Source: Enemella evansiae (GTDB lineage: Bacteria; Actinomycetota; Actinomycetes; Propionibacteriales; Propionibacteriaceae). Taken from it: a stretch of 64,000 nucleotides of DNA. Below are positions 55,547 to 63,232 of this stretch, piece by piece. The notes under the pieces were generated by a model. That model saw only the letters and a list, made by a program, of their open reading frames with translations, made no database searches and was not told where the DNA came from. Position 1 is the first letter of the stretch. The number at the start of each line of letters is the position of its first letter. The translations under genes and the position numbers were made by a program. The stretch lies in assembly GCF_002250705.1 (NCBI RefSeq), contig NZ_NMVP01000035.1, positions 186,001 through 250,000 on the forward strand, read 5' to 3'.

Positions 55547-55559
55547 GCCCCCGTGTCGT

Positions 55560-55597
55560 GGCGGGGAGGGGTGAAAAACATGATCCCCCTCCCCGCC
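55560..55597 (+). terminator. Terminator of the phoH gene
   Basis: GGCGGGGAGGGG (55560-55571) pairs perfectly with CCCCTCCCCGCC (55586-55597) around a 14-nt A-rich loop, 14 nt after the phoH stop. Confidence 0.8.
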
Positions 55598-55862
55598 GCT
55601 CTGACTCTTCTGAACTGTCGGCTCGCGCCCGCGCGCCCGATCCCCGCTCTTCGGCTCAGTCGTCGAAATCCACGCGGCAATCTGGTTCCGGTCGGGTCCG
55701 TGACGCGGGGATTTCTCCTTGGTGAGCCTGCATCGCGGGGGCGCGCTTGCCGACGCTCGCCGACCTGGGAGGCGTACGCGCGCTCGGGCGTACAGCTCAT
55801 CTCTTGGGGCCGAATGCCCAGTTGTCGCGCGAAACACTGGGCATAGTCCCTGACAAGTTCGG
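55598..55862. other. Non-coding gap between phoH and the convergent carbonic anhydrase
   Basis: Frames here lack coding character. The one structure is a perfect 8-bp inverted repeat, TGCCCAGT (55815-55822) and ACTGGGCA (55836-55843), 20 nt past the stop of the carbonic anhydrase gene, where it could end its transcript. Confidence 0.5.
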
Positions 55863-56408
55863 TTACCGGGGGTCAGTCGGTCGGTCGAGGGCGGTGCGGT
55901 GGCGGAGGGCGTTCTCGGCGTAATCGGTGGCGCCGTGGGGGAGGGCGGCGCGTTCGGCGTCGGTGAGCGGGCGGCGTGCCTTGGCCGGGACGCCGGCGAC
56001 CAGCGAACCCGCCGGGATCTCGGCACCCTCCAGGACCACCGCGCCGCCGGCGACCAGGCACTCCTCGCCGATCACCGCGCCGTTCATGATCACCGCGCCC
56101 ATCCCGATGACGCAGCGGTCACCGACGGTGCAGCCGTGCACCACCGCATTGTGGCCGATCGTCACGTCGGCACCGACGGTGCAGGGGTACGCCGGATCGG
56201 CGTGCATGGTGGCGTTGTCCTGCAGGTTGCTGCGCCGGCCCAGGGCGATCGGGGCCCGGTCCGCGCGGATCGTCGCGCCGTACCAGACAGAGGCCTCCGG
56301 TCCCAGCTCGGCCGCACCGATCACCCGGGCACCGGGCGCGACGAAGGCGCTGGGGTCGATCTGCGGGGTGTCACCGGCCAGGGTGAGGATCAGCGGTTCG
56401 TGGCTCAT
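55863..56408 (-). CDS. Gamma-carbonic anhydrase-like protein
   Basis: The 181-residue left-handed beta-helix protein has hexapeptide repeats and the three zinc-ligand histidines in NATMHADPAYP and VTIGHNAVVHGCTVGD. The conserved VWYGATIRADRAPI and RSNLQDNATMH are typical of the YrdA/CaiE group. It may hydrate CO2 or act on a related substrate. The ATG gives the compact family N-terminus (MSHEPLILTLAG). Confidence 0.9.
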   Translation of the reverse strand: MSHEPLILTLAGDTPQIDPSAFVAPGARVIGAAELGPEASVWYGATIRADRAPIALGRRSNLQDNATMHADPAYPCTVGADVTIGHNAVVHGCTVGDRCVIGMGAVIMNGAVIGEECLVAGGAVVLEGAEIPAGSLVAGVPAKARRPLTDAERAALPHGATDYAENALRHRTALDRPTDPR

Positions 56409-56478
56409 GGCGTCAGCATGCCAGCCACCGAACCGCCGCCGATTTCGTGCCCTTGCCCGGCTGGGCGAGAATGGGGCG

Positions 56479-57042
56479 GTGGCGAACAACCAGGCACGGG
56501 CGACGGCGGGGGACATGGTCCGCTCGCTGGCGGTGATCATGATCCCGATCCTGCTGATCACCTGGCTGCTCACCTCCGAGCCCAAGGACTACGAGGTCAA
56601 GCCGGTCGACTGGAAACCCCTGCTCGCCACCGCCCGCGCCGAGGCCGGCTGGCCGGTCCTCGCCCCGAGCGGGCTCCCCGATTCCGGCGCCAACGCCTGG
56701 ATCGCGAACACCGCGAGCTGGACGCGTACCGGGCAGGCCACCGACGGCGGGCCCTCACCGCGCAACCAGTGGGAACTCGGCCTGCTCAGCCCGGACAAGG
56801 TGCACTACGCGCTGACCCAGGCCGACGGTGTCACCACCGACCTGGTCGCGCAGAAGTCCCGCGACGGCAAGCAGCTGGGTGGTGACGCGACGATCAACGG
56901 ACGACCCTGGCAGCAGCTGGAATCGCCCGACGGGCGGACACGGACGCTGGTCCAGCGTGGCGAGAAGTCCACCGCGATCGTCTCCGCGGACACCGATTTC
57001 CTCACCCTGCAACAGTTTGCGCAGACCCTCAGCGACCGCTGA
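56479..57042 (+). CDS. DUF4245 membrane-anchored protein
   Basis: The 187-residue protein has an N-terminal membrane helix (about residues 14-33, LAVIMIPILLITWLLTSEP) and an exported domain with the DUF4245 features WKPLLATARAEAGWPVLAP and NQWELGLLSPDKVHYALTQA. The function is unknown. The GTG start follows GAGAAT, a weak -10 box, by 6 nt. Its 3' end overlaps the convergent HAD gene by 14 nt. Confidence 0.83.
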   Translation: MANNQARATAGDMVRSLAVIMIPILLITWLLTSEPKDYEVKPVDWKPLLATARAEAGWPVLAPSGLPDSGANAWIANTASWTRTGQATDGGPSPRNQWELGLLSPDKVHYALTQADGVTTDLVAQKSRDGKQLGGDATINGRPWQQLESPDGRTRTLVQRGEKSTAIVSADTDFLTLQQFAQTLSDR

Positions 57043-57679
57043 GCAACTCCTCCAGCTCCGCCACATCCTCGGCGACCGGCACCCCCACGCGCTCGGCCGG
57101 GCTGCCGTAACCCCAGCCCACCAGGATCGTCGGCATCCGGTGCACCGCGGCGCCCTCCACGTCATGACTGCGGTCACCGACCAGCACCGGATGCCGGGCC
57201 GCCACATCGGCGGCCCGTAGGTCGGCCAGCGCCCGGGCGATCACCGTCGACTTCGCCGCGCTCGCGGCGTCGTCCCCGGCGCCCTGCACCGCGGTGAACA
57301 GGTCGGTCATCCCGTGCAGTTGCAGCAGCCGCTGGGCGGCCGTCCGCTGCTTGGAGGTCGCCAGCGCCAGCGGTACGCCCCGGCGGTGCAGGCGGCGGAC
57401 CAGGCCGACCACCGGCTCGAACACCGGGGTCGCCGGCATCAGCTCGGCGTACCGGGCCCGATAGTCACGAACGATCGCATCGATCACCTCGGGCGACTCG
57501 CCGGTGACCTCGGCGAAGGTGAACCACAGCGGCGGCCCGACATAGGGCCGCAGCGACTCCTCGGTGCGCGGATATCCGTAATGGGCAAGGGTTTCCGCCA
57601 TCGCCCGGCAGATGATCGGGGCGGAGTCGATCAGCGTGCCGTCCAGATCGAACAGCACCGCGTCATAACCCTCGCTCAC
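57029..57679 (-). CDS. HAD-family phosphatase (phosphoglycolate phosphatase-like)
   Basis: The 216-residue protein has the HAD motifs: catalytic DLDGTLIDSAP (Asp nucleophile near residue 10), LALATSKQRTAAQ (motif II), a Lys in AAKSTVIARAL, and the metal-binding VGDRSHDVEGA (motif IV). A helical C1 cap is inserted after motif I. The length is typical of Gph/pyrophosphatase-like phosphatases; the substrate is undetermined. The GTG start overlaps the xseB stop by 4 nt. Confidence 0.9.
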   Translation of the reverse strand: MSEGYDAVLFDLDGTLIDSAPIICRAMAETLAHYGYPRTEESLRPYVGPPLWFTFAEVTGESPEVIDAIVRDYRARYAELMPATPVFEPVVGLVRRLHRRGVPLALATSKQRTAAQRLLQLHGMTDLFTAVQGAGDDAASAAKSTVIARALADLRAADVAARHPVLVGDRSHDVEGAAVHRMPTILVGWGYGSPAERVGVPVAEDVAELEELLSGR

Positions 57680-57933
57680 TCGGTCTCCCCGGCCGCCTCG
57701 CCACCGCTGTCCCGGTCGGCGCGGGCCTGCTCGATCCGCTCCCGGGCGCCGTCCAGCCACCGCTGACAGGTGTCCGCGAGCCGCTCACCGCGCTCCCACA
57801 GCTGCAGTGACTCGGCCAACGAGACCCCGCCGGCCTCCAGCTTCTGCACCACCTGGACCAGTTCCTCACGGGCCGCCTCGTAACTCAGCTCGCCCTCGGA
57901 CCTGCCGCCCTCGTCCGTGCCCATCTCACTCAT
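57676..57933 (-). CDS. xseB: Exodeoxyribonuclease VII small subunit
   Basis: The 85-residue protein has the small-subunit helix pair YEAAREELVQVVQKLEAGGV and LAESLQLWERGERLADTCQR. It wraps the large subunit in the single-strand-specific nuclease exo VII. ATG 57933 overlaps the xseA stop by 8 nt; GTG 57939 is also possible. The acidic tail has no conserved features. Confidence 0.95.
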   Translation of the reverse strand: MSEMGTDEGGRSEGELSYEAAREELVQVVQKLEAGGVSLAESLQLWERGERLADTCQRWLDGARERIEQARADRDSGGEAAGETE

Positions 57934-59167
57934 CGCCACTCATCCGTTCCTCATTGGTCTGCACCTCGCGCACCTCGACGATCAACTGCCCATCGGCCAG
58001 ATAGACCTGCAGATCGTCACCCTCGTCCACCTCGGTCGCCGAGGTGACCCCGTCGCCCGCGCCGTCGGCCAGGATCGCGTACCCCCGCTCCAGGGTGCGC
58101 CGCGGGGACATCGCCACCGCCCGCTCCCGGGCGTGCTGGATCGCGGTGCGTTCCCGGCTGAGCAGCTGATCCACCGCCCGGTCCAACCGCCAGCGCTGCT
58201 GGGTCAGCTGGTCGCGCTCCCGGTCGAAGGCATAGAGCGGGTTGGCCAGCGCGGGCCGGCTGCGGTACTGATCCAGATGCCGCTGCTCCGCCTGCACCTG
58301 CGCGATCACCGCCCGCTCGATCCGCTGCCGCGCCTGGCCGATCCGGTCCAGTTCCTCGCGGACATCGGGCACCACGCGCTTGGCCGCGTCGGTCGGGGTG
58401 GAGGCGCGCAGGTCGGCCACCAGGTCGAGGATCGGGGTGTCGGTCTCGTGGCCGATCGCGGAGACCACCGGGGTCCGCGCCGCGAACACCGTGCGGATCA
58501 GGTGCTCATCGGAGAACGGGAGCAGATCCTCCAGCGAACCCCCGCCGCGGGCCACGATGATCACCTGCACGTGGGCCAGGCCGTCCAGCTCGACGACCGC
58601 GGCCGCGACCTGCTCGGCGGCCCGGTCACCCTGGACCAGGGCGTGCCGGACCTCGATCATCGCCGCCGGCCAGCGATTGCGGACGTTCTCGAAGACATCC
58701 CGCTCGGCCGCCGAGTCGGCGCCGGTGACCAGCCCGATCGCGCGCGGCAGGAACGGCAACCGGGCCTTGCGGGCCGGGTCGAAGAGACCCTCGGCGGCGA
58801 GCAGCTGCTTGCGCTGCTCGAGCTGGGCCAGCAACCGGCCGGCGCCACTGGGTCGCAACTCGCGGCAGCCGAAACTCAGCGAACCGTTGCGTGGGTTGAG
58901 AAAGGGCCGCACCAGCGCGACCACGGTCATCCCCTCGCTGACCGGGCCGGCCTCGGTCAGCACGTCATCGGGGATCGCCACGGTCGCTGACATCTCGGCG
59001 AGTCGATCGCGCAGTGTCAGATAGTGCCATTTGGCACCGGTGCGCCGTTTCAGCTCGATCAACTGTCCCTCGACCCACTGCTCACCCAGTCGCTCCACCC
59101 ACTGCTTGGTGGCGGCGACGATCCGGCCCAGCGGCAGCGGCTCGGTCGGGGATGAGGTCATCGGCAC
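57926..59167 (-). CDS. xseA: Exodeoxyribonuclease VII large subunit
   Basis: The 413-residue protein has an N-terminal OB fold (GQLIELKRRTGAKWHYLTLR), the catalytic domain with IIVARGGGSLEDLLPFSDE and SAIGHETDTPILDLVADLRA, and a long coiled-coil region before the C-terminal segment SPRRTLERGYAILAD. It degrades single-stranded DNA. GTG 59167 is chosen because TAGGGT (59179-59174) lies 6 nt upstream; an ATG 6 nt further in also fits. It heads the xseA-xseB-HAD operon. Confidence 0.96.
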   Translation of the reverse strand: MPMTSSPTEPLPLGRIVAATKQWVERLGEQWVEGQLIELKRRTGAKWHYLTLRDRLAEMSATVAIPDDVLTEAGPVSEGMTVVALVRPFLNPRNGSLSFGCRELRPSGAGRLLAQLEQRKQLLAAEGLFDPARKARLPFLPRAIGLVTGADSAAERDVFENVRNRWPAAMIEVRHALVQGDRAAEQVAAAVVELDGLAHVQVIIVARGGGSLEDLLPFSDEHLIRTVFAARTPVVSAIGHETDTPILDLVADLRASTPTDAAKRVVPDVREELDRIGQARQRIERAVIAQVQAEQRHLDQYRSRPALANPLYAFDRERDQLTQQRWRLDRAVDQLLSRERTAIQHARERAVAMSPRRTLERGYAILADGAGDGVTSATEVDEGDDLQVYLADGQLIVEVREVQTNEERMSGDE

Positions 59168-59233
59168 GCTGCCACCCTATGGGGAACCGCCGACAACACC
59201 GCGGATCTCCTCGCCCGCAACCCTCGACCGGGC

Positions 59234-59239
59234 TAGAGT
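59234..59239 (+). promoter_or_regulatory. -10 box of the zinc-ribbon fusion gene
   Basis: TAGAGT lies 34 nt before ATG 59274, and GGGGAG sits near the start. This gene therefore has a leader, unlike many of its neighbours. Confidence 0.45.
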
Positions 59240-59273
59240 CCCGCCGAACGGCCCGGGGTGCGAGGGGAGAGCA

Positions 59274-61262
59274 ATGACGACCTGCCCACGATGTGGTGCG
59301 GTGAAACCGGCAGGCGTCGATGTCTGCATCTGGTGCGCGGCCGAGCTGGGTCGCAATGTGCGGCCGGGCAGCGCGTACGCCGAAGGCTTCAGCTATTCCG
59401 GGCCGGGACTGGGCCCCCGCTGGTACCCCGACGGCAGCACCGGTCCCGGTGTCCGACCCGCGGGGCCGAACGGGGAACCGCCGCTGCCGCCGCCCGCACC
59501 GGGGCGGTCCAGCGGGCCCGCACCGGGGCGGTCCGGCGGCACACCGCCGCCACCCGGGCGTACCGGTCGCACGGCGTGGCCGTGGGTGCTCGCCGCGGTG
59601 CTGGCCGTGGTCGTCACGCTCGCAGTGCTCTTCGCCTTCGGGGTCCTGCGGCTGCCCCCGCGTGCCGATCCGGGTCCCGCACCCGCACCGACCGCACCCA
59701 CTGCGCCCGCCGGCACACCGACCCCGGTCGCCGATACGGCCGGTGCCGACATCAACCCCGCCGACCCGGCTTCGCTGCGGGAGGGCAGTACCCTGCGGCT
59801 GGCCGGGGTGCCGATGCCCGCCGACACCCTCGATCCCTTCGATCCAGAGGGTTATGTCGTACCCAGCACCCGCGATTTCGACCTGGTCCGCGCCACCTTC
59901 CCGGTCTTCGTGCGGTTCGACCCGCGGGGCCGACCGTCCTGGGATCCCGCCTATGTCACCGGGGCGGAGGTGCTCTCCACCGAGCCCACCCGGATCCGGC
60001 TGACCCTCAACCCGGCGGCCGTCTGGGGTGACGGGACCCCGTTGCAGGCGGCGGACGTGGCGGCTGTCTGGCGTCGCTGCAGTTCGGCGGATCGCTGCGG
60101 AGTCAGCCACGTCTGGTCGGGGGTCGCCGACGTCCGGCAGGGAGCGGACCCGCAGATCGTCGAGGTCGACTACCGGGCCGCCGACGGTGAATGGCAACGG
60201 CCCTTCGCCTACGTGTCGGCGATGCCGGAGGCGGCGATGGCGGCCGACGCCGATTGGTCGAAGCCAGCGGAGGCCTGGCAGGCCGGCCCGTATCGGGTGC
60301 AGGAGGCCGCGCTGTCCGGCAGCCGGCGCAATGTCACCCTGGTGGCCAACGACCGGTGGTGGGGGACCCCGCCCCGCTCGACCAGGATCCTGGTCACCTC
60401 TGACGACGATGCCGGTGAGGTGATGGCCACCGGACGGGCCGATGTGGCGCTGTTCGACTCCGCGTCCGGCTATCAGACCGCCCGCCGCGGCGGCGGCGAG
60501 ACCCGGCTCGCGCCATCGAGCGTACGCCGTCAGCTGCTGCAGAATCCGCGGATCGAACCATCGGTACGCCGCGCCGTCCAACTCGCCCTGGATCGGCCGG
60601 CCCTGACCCGGATGGCCACCAGCGGACTGCCCGAACCGGTGCCGCTGGACAATACGGTGCTGCTCACCAACCAGCCCGGTTACCTCGCGCAGAGCCCCGC
60701 CCGCGATCTCGACGCCGCCCGCCGGATGCTGGACGAGGCCGGCTGGGTGAGTCAGGACAACAGCATTCGCCGACGCGGCACCGATCAGCTCCGATTGACG
60801 ATGATCACCACCGACAGCCGTGCGCCCTTCAGCGCCGAGATGCCCGTGGAACTGAGGAAGCAGCTCCTCGAGATCGGGATCGATGTCCGGGTGGAGCGGA
60901 TCCCGTTCGCCGAGACCACCAAGCGGCTGCAGACGGGCGATTACGACCTCTTCGCGCACGGCTGGTTCGACGACCAGTTCCCCGCCGCGACCGCCCAGGG
61001 CCTCTACGGCAGCACCGGCTATGACAAGACCGCCGTCGCCGACCCGTCGGTGGCCACACTGCTGGATCGGGCCCGCGCCGCACCGGACGGGGCCACCCGT
61101 GCGCAGCTGCTCAACGAGGCGGACGTCCTGCTGCAGCGGGACGCGAGCATCGTGCCGCTCTATCAGGAGCAGCAGATCGTCATCGCGAAACCGACCGTGG
61201 CCAACTACGGGGCCTTCGGGCTGGGTTCGGTCGACTGGGTCCGCGTCGGGCTGCGGTCCTGA
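59274..61262 (+). CDS. Zinc ribbon-TM-extracytoplasmic solute-binding fusion protein
   Basis: The 662-residue protein starts with a zinc ribbon (CPRC at 4-7, CIWC at 18-21), then a Pro/Gly-rich linker, one membrane helix (about residues 103-125), and an exported oligopeptide-binding (SBP_bac_5) domain. The last is recognisable from the LDPFDPEGY start, LNPAAVWGDGTPLQAADVAA, QAGPYRVQEA, VRRAVQLALDRPALTRMATS and YDLFAHGWFDDQFPAATAQG. There is no permease or ATPase gene next to it. The domain may sense a peptide and signal inward through the zinc ribbon, or donate ligand to a distant transporter. Confidence 0.82.
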   Translation: MTTCPRCGAVKPAGVDVCIWCAAELGRNVRPGSAYAEGFSYSGPGLGPRWYPDGSTGPGVRPAGPNGEPPLPPPAPGRSSGPAPGRSGGTPPPPGRTGRTAWPWVLAAVLAVVVTLAVLFAFGVLRLPPRADPGPAPAPTAPTAPAGTPTPVADTAGADINPADPASLREGSTLRLAGVPMPADTLDPFDPEGYVVPSTRDFDLVRATFPVFVRFDPRGRPSWDPAYVTGAEVLSTEPTRIRLTLNPAAVWGDGTPLQAADVAAVWRRCSSADRCGVSHVWSGVADVRQGADPQIVEVDYRAADGEWQRPFAYVSAMPEAAMAADADWSKPAEAWQAGPYRVQEAALSGSRRNVTLVANDRWWGTPPRSTRILVTSDDDAGEVMATGRADVALFDSASGYQTARRGGGETRLAPSSVRRQLLQNPRIEPSVRRAVQLALDRPALTRMATSGLPEPVPLDNTVLLTNQPGYLAQSPARDLDAARRMLDEAGWVSQDNSIRRRGTDQLRLTMITTDSRAPFSAEMPVELRKQLLEIGIDVRVERIPFAETTKRLQTGDYDLFAHGWFDDQFPAATAQGLYGSTGYDKTAVADPSVATLLDRARAAPDGATRAQLLNEADVLLQRDASIVPLYQEQQIVIAKPTVANYGAFGLGSVDWVRVGLRS

Positions 61263-61298
61263 CGCTCAGCGCGCCGCCGCCGGCCTGCTCGATGACCG

Positions 61299-61336
61299 AG
61301 GTGCCGGGAGCTGCACCCCGGTACCGGCCGGCACCT
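61299..61336 (+). promoter_or_regulatory. Alternative hairpins upstream of ispH
   Basis: The arm around 61300-61308 (GGTGCCGGG) can pair with 61317-61325 (CCCGGTACC, one G-U pair). Shifted by one base (AGGTGCCGG, 61299-61307), it can pair with 61328-61336 (CCGGCACCT). The second arm ends on the TAGACT -10 box. It could terminate upstream transcripts. Confidence 0.45.
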
Positions 61337-61348
61337 AGACTGGGCGCC

Positions 61349-62326
61349 ATGACTGAGCAGCAGACGGACCCCACCCGCCGCGTCGTGGTGGCCGCCCCGC
61401 GGGGTTATTGCGCGGGCGTCGACCGCGCCGTGATCACCGTGGAGAAGGCGCTGGACCACTACGGGCCGCCGGTCTATGTGCGCAAGCAGATCGTGCACAA
61501 CAAGCATGTGGTGGAGACGCTGACCGAGCGCGGTGCGATCTTCGTCGACGAACTCGCCGAGGTTCCCGAGGGGTCGATCACCGTCTTCTCCGCACACGGG
61601 GTCTCGCCGATGGTGCACGCGGAGGCGCGGACCCGGCACCTGCAGACCATCGACGCCACCTGCCCGCTGGTCACCAAGGTGCACCACGAGGCGAAGCGGT
61701 TCGCCCGCGACGACCTGCAGATCCTGCTGATCGGCCATGCCGGTCACGAGGAGGTCGAGGGCACCTCCGGTGAGGCACCGGAGAACATCATCCTGGTAGA
61801 GTCGCCCGAGGACGTGGACGGTGTCGAGGTCCGCGATCCCGACAAGGTCGCCTGGCTCTCCCAGACCACGCTCAGTGTCGACGAGACGATGGCGACGGTA
61901 CGCCGGCTGCGGGAGAAGTTCCCCAATCTGATCGACCCGCCGAGCGATGACATCTGCTACGCCACCAGCAACCGGCAGGCGGCGGTCAAGCAGATCGCCG
62001 CGCACTCGGATCTGGTGATCGTGGTCGGTTCGGCGAACTCGTCGAATTCGGTACGCCTGGTCGAGGTCGCCCTGGAGGCCGGTGCGAAGGCCGCCCACCG
62101 GGTCGACACCGCCGCCGAGGTCGACGAGGCCTGGCTCGAGGGGGTGTCCTCGGTCGGTGTCACCTCCGGCGCCTCGGTACCGGATGTGCTGGTGCAGGGA
62201 GTGCTGGAACTGCTGGAGAGCAAGGGATTCCCGAAGGCGGAGGAGGAGCGGCTGACCGAGGAGAGCCTGGTCTTCGCCCTGCCGCCGGAACTGCGCAAGG
62301 CCGTCGGCGCGAAGTCGCGGGCCTGA
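61349..62326 (+). CDS. ispH: 4-hydroxy-3-methylbut-2-enyl diphosphate reductase
   Basis: IspH is the last enzyme of the MEP pathway and makes IPP and DMAPP. The 325-residue protein has the three cysteines that hold its [4Fe-4S] cluster: Cys21 (RGYCAGVDRA), Cys105 (DATCPLVTK) and Cys203 (DDICYATSNRQ). The catalytic EGTSGEAP and the HN/SANSSNS motifs are also present. TAGACT lies 7 nt before the ATG (leaderless pattern). It is near xseAB as in mycobacteria. The SDR gene starts 1 nt after its stop. Confidence 0.97.
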   Translation: MTEQQTDPTRRVVVAAPRGYCAGVDRAVITVEKALDHYGPPVYVRKQIVHNKHVVETLTERGAIFVDELAEVPEGSITVFSAHGVSPMVHAEARTRHLQTIDATCPLVTKVHHEAKRFARDDLQILLIGHAGHEEVEGTSGEAPENIILVESPEDVDGVEVRDPDKVAWLSQTTLSVDETMATVRRLREKFPNLIDPPSDDICYATSNRQAAVKQIAAHSDLVIVVGSANSSNSVRLVEVALEAGAKAAHRVDTAAEVDEAWLEGVSSVGVTSGASVPDVLVQGVLELLESKGFPKAEEERLTEESLVFALPPELRKAVGAKSRA

Positions 62327-62327
62327 G

Positions 62328-63071
62328 ATGACCGAGCGGGTCGTCGTCGTCACCGGGGCGGGCTCCGGGATCGGGCGGACCGTCGCGGCGGACCTGCTGG
62401 GTCGGGGCCATACCGTGGTGCTGGCCGGCCGACGCGCCGAAGCGCTCAACGAGACCGTCGCCGGAGTGGAGAGCGCCGCGGAGCGCGCGCTCGCCGTGCC
62501 GACCGATGTCACCGACCCGAGCCAGGTCGCCCGGTTGTTCGCCAGCGTCGAGGAGGCCTTCGGCCGCTGCGACGTGTTGTTCAACAATGCCGGCAGCTTC
62601 GGCCCGCCCGGTGCGGTCGATGAGATCTCGGCGGCCGACTGGGACGAGATCTGGAAGGTCAACGTGTCCGGTCCGGTGTTCTGCGCGGGGGCCGCGGTAC
62701 GCCTGATGCGGCGCACCGGCGGCGGCCGGATCATCAACAATGCTTCGATCTCCGCCCATGTGCCGAGGCCTCAGTCGGTGGCCTACACCACCACCAAACA
62801 CGCGATCACCGGGCTCACCCGCTCGATCACGCTGGACGGGCGGGCCGACAACATCTCCGCCACTCGGCTCGACATCGGCAACGCCGCGACCGCGATGACC
62901 AGTGGCATGGTGCAGGCGCTGCAGCCCGACGGGAGCCGGCGCGCCGAGCCCACCTTCGACCCCGCCCACGTCGCCACCCTGATCGCCGATCTGGTCGCCC
63001 TGCCCTTCGAGGTCGCGGTACCCGAGTTGATGGTGATGGCCAACGGCATGCCCTTCGCCGGCCGCGGCTGA
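62328..63071 (+). CDS. Short-chain dehydrogenase/reductase
   Basis: The 247-residue SDR has the cofactor motif TGAGSGIG (about residues 9-16), NNAG in LFNNAGSFG, catalytic Ser in INNASISAHVPRP and YXXXK as YTTTK. An Arg pair in LAGRRAEA suggests NADP(H) preference. It begins 1 nt after the ispH stop, so it is probably co-transcribed. The substrate is unknown; it resembles generic SDRs and not pathway-specific ones. A compound inverted repeat begins 3 nt after its stop. Confidence 0.9.
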   Translation: MTERVVVVTGAGSGIGRTVAADLLGRGHTVVLAGRRAEALNETVAGVESAAERALAVPTDVTDPSQVARLFASVEEAFGRCDVLFNNAGSFGPPGAVDEISAADWDEIWKVNVSGPVFCAGAAVRLMRRTGGGRIINNASISAHVPRPQSVAYTTTKHAITGLTRSITLDGRADNISATRLDIGNAATAMTSGMVQALQPDGSRRAEPTFDPAHVATLIADLVALPFEVAVPELMVMANGMPFAGRG

Positions 63072-63073
63072 GC

Positions 63074-63150
63074 GTTCATCGAGTAGGTCGCGCAGCGACC
63101 GGTACGCACGTTCATCGAGTAGGTCGCGCAGCGACCGTGTCGAGATGAAC
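63074..63150. repeat. Compound inverted repeat, copy 2
   Basis: Read on the reverse strand: GTTCATCTCGACAC, the hairpin GGTCGCTGCGCGACC, TACTCGATGAAC, a 9-nt spacer, then hairpin and TACTCGATGAAC again. Copy 1 at 31270-31374 has the same outer blocks, a different inner stem and the same half duplication. Confidence 0.8.
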
Positions 63151-63171
63151 CCAGAACCTTTCTCAAACCTC

Positions 63172-63200
63172 TTGCCTTATTCGAACACAATGACTAATGT
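63172..63200 (+). promoter_or_regulatory. Promoter of the DUF222/HNH gene
   Basis: TTGCCT-N17-TAATGT matches the housekeeping consensus with ideal spacing, in a locally AT-rich stretch (63150-63215). AGGAGG at 63217-63222 precedes the ATG. Confidence 0.55.
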
Positions 63201-63232
63201 TGGATATAGCAGATGAGAGGAGGTGACCAAAG

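Noticed and set aside
61288..61299. Third copy of the compound repeat (CTCGATGACC near the end of the solute-binding fusion gene)
   Set aside because: Only about ten bases match, and the paired block TCATCTCGACAC and the duplicated half are missing.
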